Origin: Hormiphora californensis
Taxonomy: Eukaryota; Ctenophora; Tentaculata; Cydippida; Pleurobrachiidae
DNA length: 64,000 nt
Direction: 5' to 3'
NCBI GenBank assembly: GCA_020137815.1
Contig: CM035357.1
Coordinates: 841,974 to 905,973, forward strand
Shown: in pieces, positions 51,599 through 64,000 of the stretch
Layout: the number at the start of each line of letters is the position of its first letter
Position numbering within the stretch: position 1 is the stretch's first letter
Translations under genes and position numbers: made by a program
Notes under the pieces: generated by a model
Told to the model about the DNA's origin: nothing
Database searches by the model: none
The model's input: the letters and a program-made list of their open reading frames with translations, nothing else

Positions 51599-54500
51599 TC
51601 ACTGTCAGGCCAATGCTCTGATAGGAGATTCAAGGAAATAACAAACTAACTACTGCAATTTACAATGAAAACAAGAAAAGAGGCCGACCAAAAATCCACC
51701 TCAATAGTCAAAAAGGTCATATGATAAATGCAAACATTGAGAGAGGGAACGAGAGGGAGAGCGAGCGAAGGCGCGAGAGAGAAGAGAGAGTAGAGAGAGG
51801 AGAGCGAGAGAGAAGAGAGAAGAGAGAAGAGAGAGGAGAAGTCGAGAGAGCAGCGAAAGAAGGGAGAAGAACGCGGAGAGAGAGAGAGAGGCGAGAGAGA
51901 GAGAGAGAGAGAGAGGAGAGGACGAAATCCATCTCTCATTTAGGTGTTTAACTTTGTAGCAAGTTTAATATCAAAGTTCGCCACATGGCAGCAGGAATCA
52001 GGACACTCATTCAGCATGGCAACTCTATAGCGACATTATGACTGTTTTGTGAAGCATAGAAAAGGATAATTAGTTTTATAAAGGAGCACACACAAAAGGA
52101 CTAACGATTCCCAGAAATCCACCCTGAAGGCAGGCTGGGACACCCGCCTTACTGCAAACACACGCGTGTCATAAGCCCCCAGGGTGGTGTAATTTGTATG
52201 TAAACTAAGCTGCGAAAATTGTTTAGTAGATGGGAGACTCTCGTCACAGTGGGAGACTCTCTCACACTTTACTCTAATGCTCTCCAAGTGAGAGAAAAGT
52301 GTGATTTAGCTACCGTGATCCGGTCTCTAATTTCATTAGCAAGCAAGATAATTCCGGACTCCGGTTTGGGAGGACTTTCACAATCAGACCGGGACAATTA
52401 GGTTTTTACGTTTTTAAAAATTTTTTTGAAAATGAAAAAAGAACGTTTTATGAGACGACTCTTTTGGTATTAGGAAAGCCCCAAAAAAAAACAAAAATTG
52501 CAAATAGGTTAAGCTAGTCGTGAAAATTTGTGAAGCAGAAGCGGGGGGGGGGTGTCGAAATCGGCACAAAAACATGAGAACAGGCCTTCCCTTTTGGGGA
52601 AAGGGGGAAAGAGGGAAAAGGGGAAAGGGGGAGAGAGAGACCGAGAGAGGAAAAAGGAGGAGAGGAGAGAGGGGGAGGAGGAAGGGAAGGAGAGAGAGGA
52701 AGAGAAGCGGAGGGGGGGAGGGAGAAGAGAGGAGGGCGTAAAAAACCCCCCCACCCCTATCTTTTCTTCTTTTTTCTTTTTATCTATGATATGCCATGAT
52801 CGCATGCGAAAAAGAGGTGCAGTTTGGTTCAACCCGATACCGAATGTTTTTTGATAATTGAAAATTATATCCCCATCGTCACTAACGCCATTTAAAATTT
52901 TTCAACTACAACAACCCTGGGCTGCAGTTATGGGTTGGAAAAGTAACAAAAATTGTAGCTCCGTTGGGTAGCTAAATAAGGGGAGTGAAACGTGCTGTGT
53001 AGTCAAATTTCCCGTAAGAAAAACAGTAAAAGGCCGGACGGTGCATAAAACGCGGCAAAAGTTCAGTTACATGCGTACTAGGCCTGATTGGTCACGGTTT
53101 TGGGGTCGTCTTTGGATCTTTTGTTTTCCCTTCCGTTTTCTCATCAAACGACCCTGGGGAAAATAAAAGGGGTGATTGGAAAGAAGAAAAAATAACAAAA
53201 CGGTCAATCCAAATTTTGTTGGGGGGAAAGCCTTTCTTGCCTGAACTTTGGGTTTGGAACAAAACGCCCATGGGGGGACAACACCGCTGAGAAACCTTTT
53301 TTTTCCCACATTTTTTTCTTTAAAACAATTACCCCTTTAGTATAAATCAAAAATTTCCAAGAATTGAAAGCTAATTTTTGCACCCAGATCCAGCTACAAG
53401 ATGGTGACAATGGGGGCTAGGTCTGAAGAGTTCTCCAGTACACAGTTCTGTAAAATCCAGGGGGGAGCTGTGATTATAGTCTTCTCTGGGACCAGATGCA
53501 TGAAAACCGCAGATAGATGGGAAAATAATAACAATGACATGATTGTAATAGACATGGAAATGAAAGTTGAAAGCAGGAAGAAATGAAAAAATTGCGCCAG
53601 AAGAAAGAAGAAGAAAAAGGAAAGGGTTTAAAAACTAAAAATGGTAAAGCTATTATAGGCTGCGGCTGGTCTCCAAGTAACTACAAAACTGACAAGCTGT
53701 CACACAGAAATACCAGTTCAGAACTGGTGACAGGTCTATTGGTATAATAGCTAGTTTAGTACGGTTATAATAGCTCAGTACGGTTGTGAGGTTGTGGGTG
53801 AGGCAAGTTGGCCAACTTCTGGCAGTTGTGGTTCTCTACTTCCGCTGTTATACGTTTAGTTGTTTAATTTTGTAAAAAACTTCAATAGAGCAAACAACAA
53901 AAAGTCAAAACAATAATGAATATCATACATCAATGGAACAGTTTGCAAAAAGAGAGCTGTATAAGGATTGAGCTGTAAGATCGAAAGTGTTGCAATGGTT
54001 CGCAGTTTTTTTTTAGCAGGAGTTAGGTTTGTGTGTGTCGGACCCGACCCCCCTGTGCTAAGATAACAAGAGACATAAGATGGGTATGGCTCGAGGGATG
54101 ATTTCCGGCCCGATTGGAGGGTATAGTTTGATAGAGACATCCCCCTTGAAATAGAGACAGGACGATTATAAAGTACACCCCTTAAATTTTATAGGTCCAT
54201 CAACTAGGGTGTTTTGTGAAATTTCCACACACGGTCATAACTCCACTCCCTGATGAGATAGAGACATAAATTTGGTTTGTACGAAGAAAAGAACTCGATT
54301 ATGATTCCATACCAAACAAAATATTTTTTTTTTCAAGTGTCAAGTCTATATCTTATCAGGGGGGGTTTGGAGATTTTGGGCACCGTCTAAAATCCGGTCT
54401 CGACGCCAGCACGGGACTCATAGTAGTTTGGGGGGGGGGAGAACCTTTAGAGCGGGGGAGGAGGGGGGAGCGGAGAATAGAGAGACGAGTAAGATAGGCG

Positions 54501-54743
54501 ATTATAGAGAGAAAATGTGTGAGAGGGACAGAAAGAAAGGGACATGAGAGATCAAAAGAAAGATGGAAGCTGCAGACGCTTGAAATAATGACAGAGTACG
54601 ACGTATGTCACACAACTGTGTTTGCGGGGGAGCTGCTAGCTACAAACTAAGCATCTAGAGGAGCAGTGAAATGAACTCATATCCACCTTAATCGGTTATT
54701 CATGCACTCTTCTCTCTTTATTTTCATTCTCTTTATGAAAAGG

Positions 54744-54791
<48 letters not shown>

Positions 54792-54803
54792 CGATCGGCG
54801 CCG

Positions 54804-54836
<33 letters not shown>

Positions 54837-55029
54837 CTCGCTATCTCTCTCTCTCTCTCTGCTCTCTACTCTCTCTCTCTCTCTCTCCTATCTCTCTCTC
54901 TCTCGCTCTCTCTCGATCTATCGATATACTTCTATCTCTATCTCATTAGGTTGAACGGGGGGAGGCACTTGCGTTAAAAAAGTAGAAAATAGTACTCATC
55001 ACAGCCCAGGCAGCTGCAACAGGGGGACA

Positions 55030-55235
55030 CATAGTGACCGCGCGACAGCGATTGAGAGTTTACGAGGCGATATAACAGCGGGATTCACTATGTTGCCGGG
55101 GACAGCGAGACTTTTAACGAGTCGCTATCAACAGGGGACACTAGTGCCGGGACAGCGAGAGAGTTTTAACGAGTCGCTATCAACAGGGGACACTAGTGCC
55201 GGGACAGCGAGAGTTTTAACGATCAGTCGCTATTA
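55030..55235 (+). repeat. ~55-bp tandem repeat, four copies
   Basis: GGGACAGCGAGAGTTTTAAC, then GAGTCGCTATCAACAGGGGACACTAGTGCC, repeats with the last copies nearly identical and the first diverged. Confidence 0.8.
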
Positions 55236-56308
55236 TTATACAAAAAGCATGTTGCATCAACTGGAGTAGCCGCATGGCGGAGGATTGGATTTTAACAATT
55301 CCTTTTTTTGTCTCTTCGCCTTCCTTTTTAGCTCTTGTTATTTGTGGAATTTTCTTTCCCTATGTACATTTTGACCCTCCCGAATTCATACCCCAACCCC
55401 TCCCACCCGACATTTTTCCCCCAGCATTCTTCTCGCGCCCCCCTGAGGGCAAGCATGAAATATGGGAATATGCCCAATGTTACATGGGATGTGTACAAAA
55501 ACGTACGTGAAGTTATATGGAATGGCCGAAATGAGAGAAGAAAAGGGAAAATTGTAGTTTCCAAGAAAGGAGTGTCATGAGTTTTGGAATAATAAAAAAA
55601 AAATCTGATCAAAGGTAATTCGGAAAAATTAAAAAAAGTGAAGAATTAAGAACTAAAAAGTAGATTATGTAAAATGCTTGTGAAGATGGGAAAAAGAGTT
55701 AGACCAAAAAGGGGCCAGTACTGCACATAAAAACCACTAAATAGGGGAGGGGGAGGCGAATGACTACGGCATGACGCTCCCCAAAAAAATTTCCTTTCCG
55801 TAATGCGAGAATGCATTAAAATAATGGTTTTAAAATTAATATTATCTCTCCCCCTCATAATTACTATCTGCAGATTAATAACCAGCAGCTCCCCAATAAA
55901 AAGGAATAATAATTGGTTTCGTCTCACTATGTGGGGAGTCATCCAATTGCAGCAAGTCCTGAGTCATTGGAGGAATTTATACTACTCACACATCACCTAT
56001 GGCCCATCATTATGACACTATTAATATAATCTGACATAGTCATCAACAATTAACAAACAGCGGAGTTCATTATTACACTATTAATATGTGTCATCAATCA
56101 TTAACGGTGTGCACTGTGTGCATCTTGGAAATGTTAGTTCGTTACTTAGTCGTGTCTGATTTGTCGGTTGTGTGTCTTGTCCGGTTTGTCCGTGTTGTCC
56201 CATATTCATATCATATTAGGGCTTGCTTCACCATATTCGCACAGTGGTATCCTATCAGTCAATAATGTCATAACGTCACTTATATTCATACATTCAAGCA
56301 TAGAACAA

Positions 56309-56505
<197 letters not shown>

Positions 56506-56910
56506 CGACTGGCAGTTAAGTCGTGTTGAGACGCTGCGTCCGGTTTGAAGTGTTCCCTAATAGGTGGAACTCCGACCAGTTAGCGTGGCCACATGAGTTA
56601 ACTGTCAGTCTGAGAGTCTCGCGCAGTAGCTGAGAGAGACGATGAGGGTGGAGAGAGTTGGTGAGATATAGAGTTCTAGAGTTGGAGAGATTTAGAGAGA
56701 GAGAGAGTATTTGAGATATGGGGAGACAGAGTGAGAGTGAGACCCTGATATAGAGTGAGAGAATAACAGAGAGAGATAATATTATCTGTCAGGATGAATT
56801 TTCCCGAGATTCAGATCAGATCAGATTGTCACAGTCCTGAATTGCATTGCCGTTAGTGGCCCGTCTAAAATCTGTTAGTCGTACTCGTCAGAAACTAAAA
56901 CATCACCGTC

Positions 56911-58302
56911 ATGGGCATAGATGCAGATTTACCGGACCCCGCCAACAGGGACAATGGTGACCTTGATGGGACACAGGCCAACATCCAGAAGAAGACCGTT
57001 GAGGAGGACGATGCATCAGAGTCAACTGGGTATGCGAACCCTTTCAAGACTCCAGCTCCAGGTGCCGTATTCGGGATGAGGAGACCAGTACCACCGGGCG
57101 TTCCTAACATTGCTGCCATGTCTGCAGGGAGGAAACCTGAGCCGTTCAACTCTTTAAAAATGGTATTTTCTCAGTATGTGGATGCTTTTGAGACTTACAG
57201 GGATATCGTGGGATTGTCTGGAGGTGACGCGATCAAATTGCTGCTTACTTACCTCGATGTGGACACGCAGACAAAGCTCAGGGAGAAGGGTCTCCACCTG
57301 TACCTGAGTTGGGAAGAGTTCCGATACGAGGCTATCAAATGTATGCAGACACATGAGAGGCAGAGCGGAGTCGAGGCACGGTTCCGGTTAAAAGGCGAGG
57401 TACAGCGTGAGGATGAGACTGTTCTTGAGTTTGGTAGAAGGATCAAACTACTGGCAGACATCGCTTTTCCGGGTTGTTCACAAGGTGAGGTTGCTATCAG
57501 AGAGAACCTGCTGAAGGATGCGTTGGCGTCTGGGGTGAGAAGACAGGAGATCGGGGTACAGCTCCTGCGGTTACAATCAGAGATGTCCTTCGCTGAACTG
57601 TATGATGAGGCTCTCTCGTTGGAATCTTCCTACGTGGCTCTCAACAACATACGGAGAGGAACCACTGTGAATGTTACTGCCCTACGAGCTAAGGTAAATG
57701 AAGCCCCAAACATCCAACATTCTACCGCACAGTTTGCTGCCCCTCCCGTTAACCAAATCCATGCCCCTCCCGTTAACCAAATCCATGCCCCTCAATATGC
57801 CCCCGCTAACATAACCGACAGTGTACAAAATCCGTTTCTCCAGCCTCATGGGCAGCACCATCAGTATCAGCCCCATTCTTACCAGCACCGCGAGCATCCT
57901 CCTAACCCGTATTATAACAATCAGAGGCCGCCTGGGCAGTCTGGCTATGGTGGAGGGTATAGTGGGCATGGTTCGAGAGGATCGGGGAACTCTAGTTATG
58001 GCTCGAAAGTATGCTTTTACTGCAACAGACCTGGGCACCTGGTTCGTTATTGTTGGAGGAGACAAGCTGAGGAGGGTTCGTTAAACGAAGGAAAAAACAA
58101 TTGGTCGAGAAATCAAGGAGGTCAGGGACCATCTGGGTGGACCGGTACTGATGACTATGAGGCGAGAAGAAGACAACGCTTGGAGGCTAACAGAAATCTT
58201 GGGTTCCAAAACTACAATGATCAGTGGGCACCCTCGGCAAATGCACCTCAACCGAGTCAACATGGTACACATGCAAGCAACAACAACGCATCTTTAAACT
58301 AG
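56911..58302 (+). CDS. Gag-like protein with CCHC zinc knuckle
   Basis: A 463-codon frame from ATGGGCATAGATGCAGATTT. The N-terminal half has the retrotransposon capsid look (KMVFSQYVDAFETYRDIVGL, then LKGEVQREDETVLEFGRRIK and LLADIAFPG). A short tandem repeat APPVNQIH follows, then a Gln/Tyr/Gly-rich linker. The nucleocapsid knuckle CFYCNRPGHLVRYC is a perfect CX2CX4HX4C. The C-terminus is Asn/Gly-rich. It packages element RNA in related Gypsy elements. The intact long frame suggests a recent copy. Its end overlaps the pol frame by 79 bases in the -1 frame, the normal arrangement for a Gag-Pol frameshift. Confidence 0.9.
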   Translation: MGIDADLPDPANRDNGDLDGTQANIQKKTVEEDDASESTGYANPFKTPAPGAVFGMRRPVPPGVPNIAAMSAGRKPEPFNSLKMVFSQYVDAFETYRDIVGLSGGDAIKLLLTYLDVDTQTKLREKGLHLYLSWEEFRYEAIKCMQTHERQSGVEARFRLKGEVQREDETVLEFGRRIKLLADIAFPGCSQGEVAIRENLLKDALASGVRRQEIGVQLLRLQSEMSFAELYDEALSLESSYVALNNIRRGTTVNVTALRAKVNEAPNIQHSTAQFAAPPVNQIHAPPVNQIHAPQYAPANITDSVQNPFLQPHGQHHQYQPHSYQHREHPPNPYYNNQRPPGQSGYGGGYSGHGSRGSGNSSYGSKVCFYCNRPGHLVRYCWRRQAEEGSLNEGKNNWSRNQGGQGPSGWTGTDDYEARRRQRLEANRNLGFQNYNDQWAPSANAPQPSQHGTHASNNNASLN

Positions 58303-59468
58303 CTCGCCCCTCGCATGTAGGAGGGGATTACAGTGCCTTGGATGTGACGAACGGGATGCCTCTTCATACTAACTCTGTGGTTCATTCTAGTGCTTGCTCG
58401 GGCTGCATCCATGTGGAGGTCTGTATCAATGAAAGAGTGCCCGCTATCAAAGCATTGGTGGACACGGGAGCATGCGTTAATATTCTCGCCACCCATGTAG
58501 CTCGGAAATTGGGAGGAGAGTTCGACAGCGGTACAAACATACATCTGATTGGAGTGGCAGGTCGTTCCTTGGATTGTGATGGTGTCTTGAGGGGTTTGCC
58601 GGTGCTCATTGGGGATCACAAGTATTCTGGTGACTTTGTCGTGGCTGCTATAACTGATGACTGCATACTCGGACAGCCGTTTCTGGAGGAGAATAAGTGT
58701 ACCATCAACTTTAACTCACGTCGGTTGGAGGCGCATGACCATGCTGTTCCGTTGGAAATGTGTGAGAAATCAGCAGACCGAGTACTAAGAATCACGGCAC
58801 GCGAAGATGTGTTTATAAGCAGCAATGACCTTTTCCTGGAGTGCTCGGTTGAAGGGTTACAACCAGATTTTGAGGGACCGGTTCGCCTAACCATCAGTGC
58901 GGTAAACGATGCTACTGGTTACACACCTATCAGACTCTTCTTTGGGAGGGAACTACGATTACCATATGATCTGGTTTACGACACCACCACCACCGTCGCC
59001 TACCAGTCTACAGCACAAGCTGAGAAGGAGACCTTCCTGTTCCTGAGAGATACATTCGACCTGGTGCTGGATTTCCTGTTTGGATGTGAAGTGGATACTA
59101 CACCACCTGGCGCAAATAACAGGGAAGTAAACATCACAGACACCAACGTGATAGACATGAATTCCACTGTGCCCGCTGACGTGACAGACGCTGTTGATGA
59201 GACTGTCGTTAACCACCACCCCACCCTAGACGGTGGAGAGTCATCATTAGCCTTGGGGCAGTTATTTTCTGACAGTACAACAACAGAGTCTGGTTCCGAT
59301 CCTTGTGCTGTTGATCCGATGGGAGACGAGGAGGATGCTGACACTACTGGTACTGCCGCTGTTCCTGTACCTGATGCTGATAACGATGTGGAGGATACTG
59401 CTGGCGGTGGGAGACATATGTTGAGGAGGAAACACCCCTTTTACGCTTCGGATGCTGTCATCGAATAG
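58224..59468 (+). CDS. Deleted Pol: aspartic protease fused to integrase C-terminal tail
   Basis: A 414-codon frame, -1 relative to gag. The retropepsin catalytic motif ALVDTGACVNILATHVARKL is intact, with the later flap/core and DDCILGQPFLEENKC (the ILG strand). About residue 225 the frame jumps directly to sequence typical of the end of a Gypsy integrase, TGYTPIRLFFGRELRLPYDL ('fGr..rlP.dl'). It then has an acidic, Thr/Asp-rich tail and ends with HMLRRKHPFYASDAVIE. RT, RNase H and the integrase catalytic core have been lost by an in-frame deletion at about 58890, so the element cannot copy itself alone. Confidence 0.85.
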   Translation: MGTLGKCTSTESTWYTCKQQQRIFKLARPSHVGGDYSALDVTNGMPLHTNSVVHSSACSGCIHVEVCINERVPAIKALVDTGACVNILATHVARKLGGEFDSGTNIHLIGVAGRSLDCDGVLRGLPVLIGDHKYSGDFVVAAITDDCILGQPFLEENKCTINFNSRRLEAHDHAVPLEMCEKSADRVLRITAREDVFISSNDLFLECSVEGLQPDFEGPVRLTISAVNDATGYTPIRLFFGRELRLPYDLVYDTTTTVAYQSTAQAEKETFLFLRDTFDLVLDFLFGCEVDTTPPGANNREVNITDTNVIDMNSTVPADVTDAVDETVVNHHPTLDGGESSLALGQLFSDSTTTESGSDPCAVDPMGDEEDADTTGTAAVPVPDADNDVEDTAGGGRHMLRRKHPFYASDAVIE

Positions 59469-61430
59469 GTATGAAGGTGTAACTGGACTGATTTCAATAG
59501 AACAATTATTCAACCATATTACGGACTATGTTATCCGGTAGAGATAAACCATGAAAAAGTACAAAAAAAGGACAGTAGTATTACCTCATGATTAGCTGTT
59601 CGCTAAGACTGTGTGATTCTTTAGCCGTTTGTATGGATCGCCTAGATGCAGAGTCAGAGATTTTGGTGACCTTGATGGGACACAGGCCAACATCCAGAAG
59701 GAAGACCGTTGAGAGGACGATGCATCAGAGTCAACTGGGTATGCGAACCCTTTCAAAATCCAGCTCCAGGTGCCGTATTCGGGATGAGGAGACCAGTACC
59801 ACGGGCGTTCAACTTGTGCCTGCCAATGCAGGGAGGAAAACCTGAGCCGTTAACTCTTTAAAAATGGTACCGACCAGTTAGCGTGGCCACATGAGTTAAC
59901 TGTCAGTCTGAGAGTCTCGCGCAGTAGCTGAGAGAGACGATGAGGGTGGAGAGAGTTGGTGAGATATAGAGTTCTAGAGTTGGAGAGATTTAGAGAGAGA
60001 GAGTATTTGAGATATAGGGAGACAGAGTGAGAGTGAGACCCTGATATAGAGTGAGAGAATAACAGAGAGAGATAATATTATCTGTCAGGATGAATTCCCC
60101 CGATATTCAGATCAGATCAGATTGTCACAGTCCTGAATTGCATTGCCGTTAGTGGCCCGTCTAAAATCTGTTAGTCGTACTCGTCAGAAACTAAAACATC
60201 ACCGTCATGGGCATCGATGCAGATTTACCGGACCCTGCCAACAGGGACAACGGCCCGCCCCCATGAATAATAGTTTAGTTGAAAGGGTTGATTGGGAGTC
60301 ATGTAGCAATTTATTTCTATCAAATATATGTTCCTGGTAAAAAAGCAACTACTGCAACAGTTTATAAGGCAACCAGAGGGAAGAAGACCTAATTTTGAAA
60401 TTAAAAGCACATACACGTCACTCACAGATGTGTGTTTAGTATTAGCAGCTATACATACTACGACGCAACAATGACGCAATTTAAACGTCATCAAACAGAT
60501 ATACGTCGTATGATACTAATAATTAGGGTTTATACATGGCAATTCAGCGATACAATGAGATTTAGGACTTCCATGGAAGGAGGAATTCTAATGTTATGAC
60601 CGGTGGGGATTCACCCCCAATCATTAGTATATTTATAATACCGGCGGGTAGGAATTTTGTTGTGTCTTACTCAGTCTAGACCCTGAGATCCAGCAGAAGA
60701 TATAATATAGCTGCACTGGTTCTTTGTTTTTTAAAACTATCCAACTAAACAAGGCATTATAGTTACTAGTGACATGACTTTTGGTTATTGCCCCGATATG
60801 TTTATTGTTTTGACTTGGAGGAATTTGCCCTAAATTTGTCTGCAATCTGATCCTATTGACATGTCTTCTGGTTGTGGTGTCTAACTCTACTGCAGTGTTT
60901 TGTTTGACCAATTGGCCAATTGCCTTGATCTACCGAACCCTCACTTATGAAATAAAATGCGTTGTGACTGGCGACAATTGCCCCGTCCCGTTCTACGATT
61001 GAAATTGGGATTTGATTAAATCTACTAGATTGTTGCCATGCTCTAATCAGTTGATTAGCGCATGTCCACCATGATAGATAGTGGTTCACTCTTTTCACAA
61101 ATGCAAATCTGAATCATGGTCCGTCAGATTCTGACTCAGAAAACAAACGGCAGAGGTAATTTTAACGGACACGAGGGCATAAGAAATTCTTTCAACAGGC
61201 CACTGTTAGAAACAGTCTAAGGAAAACCGTGTGTGTACTATGTATTATAGTTTTATACACAAAATGTACATTGTATTTCGTACACACATGTGCGTACGGC
61301 AACCACCTGTGCGCGCGTTAAACAATAACATTTGTGTACTTTTTATACAGCCATGTTTAATGGATATCGCGCGCAATGAAAATCTGGGAATACAACTTGT
61401 ATTACAAGGTTCCAGGACAGGACAGCACAG
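59469..61430. other. Element 3' region and unannotated gap
   Basis: 59660-60252 is the rotated duplicate described above. 60253-61430 has no gene. One copy of the TTGATCTACCGAACCCTCA short repeat lies at about 60927. Confidence 0.55.
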
Positions 61431-62659
61431 GGTAATATGGTAGTTCTGGGCTGAACATTTTCGACCGCTTTAAAGCGCTTTAAAGCGTTTGAGAAAGCGC
61501 TTTATAGCGCTATAAAGCGCTTTAAAGCGGTACCGCTTTAAAGCGCTTTTAAAGCGCTATAAAGCGCTTTAAAGCGATTCTTGTAAGGATTTAAAGCGCT
61601 TTTGAAAGCGCTATAAAGCGCTTTCGCAAGCGCTTTAAAGCGCTACCGCTTTAAAGCGCTTTTTTTGTTCGAAATCCAAAAATAAAGCGCTTTAAAGCGC
61701 TTTAAAAGCGCTTTAAAAAGCGCTATAAAGCGCTTTTAAGAACGCTTTATAGCGCTTTAAAGCGCTTTTAGCGCTTTATAGCGCTTTAAAGCGCTTTAAA
61801 TCGTACAGTAGCGCTTTAAAGCGCTTTTTAAAGCACTTTTAAAAGCGGTCTAAAAAGCACTATTAAAAAGCACTTTTAAAAAGCGCTACAAAGCGCTATA
61901 AAGCGCTTTTTAAAGCGCTATAAAGCGCTTTATAGCGCTACAAAAAGCGCTTTATAGCGCTACAAAAAGCGCTTTTTAGCGCTTTCGAAAGCGCTTTATA
62001 GCGCTTTATAGCGCTTTGAAAAGCGCTTTAAAAAGCGCTTTTTATAGCGCTACAAAGCGCTTTTTAGCGCTATAAAAAGCGCTTTTTAGCGCTTTAAAAA
62101 GCGCTATGAAAAGCGATTTCGAAAGCGCCTTTTAGTGCTACAAAAAGCGCTTTAAAGCGCTATAAAAAGCGCTTTAAAGCGCTTTATAGCGCTATAAAAA
62201 GCGCTTTAAAAAGCGGTTTTAAAAGCGCTTTAAAGCGCTATAAAAAGCGCTTTATAGCGCTTTATAGCGCTTTGTAGCGCTTTTAAAAGCGCTTTCGAAA
62301 GCGCTATAAAGCGCTAGAAAGCGCTTTAAAGCGTTTGAGAAAGCGCTTTATAGCGCTTTTTAAAGCGCTTTTAAAGCGCTTTAAAGCGCTTTATTTTTGG
62401 ATTTTGAACAAAAAAAGCGCTTTAAAGCGGTAGCGCTTTAAAGCGCTTGCGAAAGCGCTTTATAGCGCTTTCGAAAGCGCTTTAAATCTTTACAAGAATC
62501 GCTTTAAAGCGCTTTTAGCGCTTTAAAAGCGCTTTAAAGCGGTGCGCTTTAAAGCGGTACCGCTTTAAAGCGCTTTATAGCGCTATAAAGCGCTTTCTCA
62601 AACGCTTTAAAGCGCTTTAAAGCGGTCGAAATTGTTCAGCCCAGAACTACCATATTACC

Positions 62660-62667
<8 letters not shown>
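61423..62667. mobile_element. Fold-back element 3: arrays of AAAGCGCTTT palindromes, 8-bp target duplication
   Basis: Element 61431-62659 (1229 bp). Both ends read GGTAATATGGTAGTTCTGGG inward, then CTGAACA and GACCGCTTTAAAGCGC. Between them are well over 80 copies of the GCGCTTT/AAAGCGC half-palindrome in every spacing, and the whole is a large inverted repeat. The flanks 61423-61430 and 62660-62667 are both CAGCACAG. No ORF. Confidence 0.92.
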
Positions 62668-63795
<1,128 letters not shown>

Positions 63796-63798
63796 CTG

Positions 63799-64000
63799 AC
63801 CACAAGAGGCAGAAGAATGTCCCAGTGGATACTCAGCGTTTTTAGTGGCAGAGATACAGTACTCATGATAACTCTATATAAGAGCCTAGTGAGGAGCACA
63901 ATGGAGTATTGCTCTCCTCTGTGGTGCCCCCAATTGGTCGGTGACATACAGCTCCTTGAATCGGTTCAGAGAAGGTTTACTGCTAAGATTTCTGGGCTTC
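63799..64000 (+). pseudogene. LINE reverse-transcriptase fragment, runs off the window
   Basis: In the frame starting ACC at 63799: [59 protein letters not shown]. This is the conserved distal part of jockey/CR1-like RTs (WiLrtF.sRd, l..LyksLVRp.lEYcspvW, +le.vQRrfT). It abuts a (TC)n tract. It is the same class as the fragment at 20473-20742, which carries the next C-terminal block (IWNSLP). Confidence 0.88.

Larger units (their letters stand above)
56574..60252 (+). mobile_element. Internally deleted Gypsy-like LTR-retrotransposon relative with rotated 5' duplication
   Basis: A leader (56574-56910), gag (56911-58302) and a shortened pol (58224-59468) are followed by a copy of gag codons about 15-85 (59660-59868), then a copy of the leader plus the gag start (59869-60252). 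The order is thus A-B ... B'-A'. I find no clear TG...CA LTR pair. The direct repeat A/A' is about 380 bp and includes the gag ATG. RT, RNase H and the integrase core are missing. Confidence 0.8.

Noticed and set aside
53401-53586. 61-codon ORF starting MVTMGARSEEF
   Set aside because: Short, no domain or splice support, flanked by homopolymer-rich sequence.
55274-55510. 78-codon ORF with hydrophobic N-terminus
   Set aside because: Isolated, no splice context, no family likeness, in a region of doubtful sequence; could be chance.
59588-60340. ORFs downstream of pol as extra element genes
   Set aside because: They are out-of-frame readings of the rotated duplicate of gag and leader.
61431-62659. 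Centromere-like satellite or CRISPR
   Set aside because: No fixed monomer length; the block has terminal inverted ends and an 8-bp duplication, so it is an inserted element.

Overview
The window is nuclear DNA of an intron-dense invertebrate animal. Evidence for this is the set of spliced animal genes (kinesin-2 KIF17, a two-pore potassium channel, a class-F-like seven-pass receptor, ISCU, acyl-CoA-binding protein), mostly small GT-AG introns, and a mixture of Penelope-like, Gypsy-like, LINE-type and hAT-type elements with many MITEs and fold-back elements. A sponge is my best guess, at low confidence. No organelle, bacterial or CRISPR signal is visible. Exon coordinates were read by hand from splice sites and checked by intron-phase matching; they have not been verified against transcripts.

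Layout. 0-10 kb: the 3' part of a KIF17-like kinesin gene (+), with an intronless WSC-like membrane-protein gene antisense to it. 10.7-14.7 kb: a two-pore-domain K+ channel gene (+). 16.9-26.6 kb: three small mitochondrial or metabolic genes in a row (+): DMAC2L-like, ISCU and ACBP. The ACBP first intron is 5.8 kb and holds a LINE relic, a 1.4 kb fold-back element and a head-to-head Penelope palindrome. 27.7-28.7 kb: a Met/His-rich one-pass membrane protein (+). 29.3-29.8 kb: a small coiled-coil protein (-). 30.6-36.2 kb: a Frizzled-like seven-pass receptor (+). 36.8-44.3 kb: one or two minus-strand genes for long Ser/Tyr-rich proteins, one of them with repeated YQNL motifs.

44.3-51 kb is a block of abnormal base composition. 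It has about 1 kb of almost pure pyrimidine, then about 2.5 kb of an 11-bp CCCTAA-containing satellite, flanked by homopolymer-rich sequence that looks like poor consensus. 51-56.9 kb has simple repeats and MITEs but no gene I can support. 56.9-60.3 kb is an internally deleted Gypsy-like element with gag, protease and an integrase tail, followed by a rotated duplicate of its own 5' region. 61.4-62.7 kb is a fold-back element built from AAAGCGCTTT palindromes. The window ends inside a LINE reverse-transcriptase fragment.

Two patterns stand out beyond the genes. First, a set of fold-back or hairpin elements with unrelated internal repeats all start with GG and are flanked by 8-9 bp target duplications, which suggests one mobilising transposase. 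Second, several minisatellites are anchored on splice junctions: the repeat unit contains the intron end plus the first bases of the exon, giving tandem decoy splice sites.
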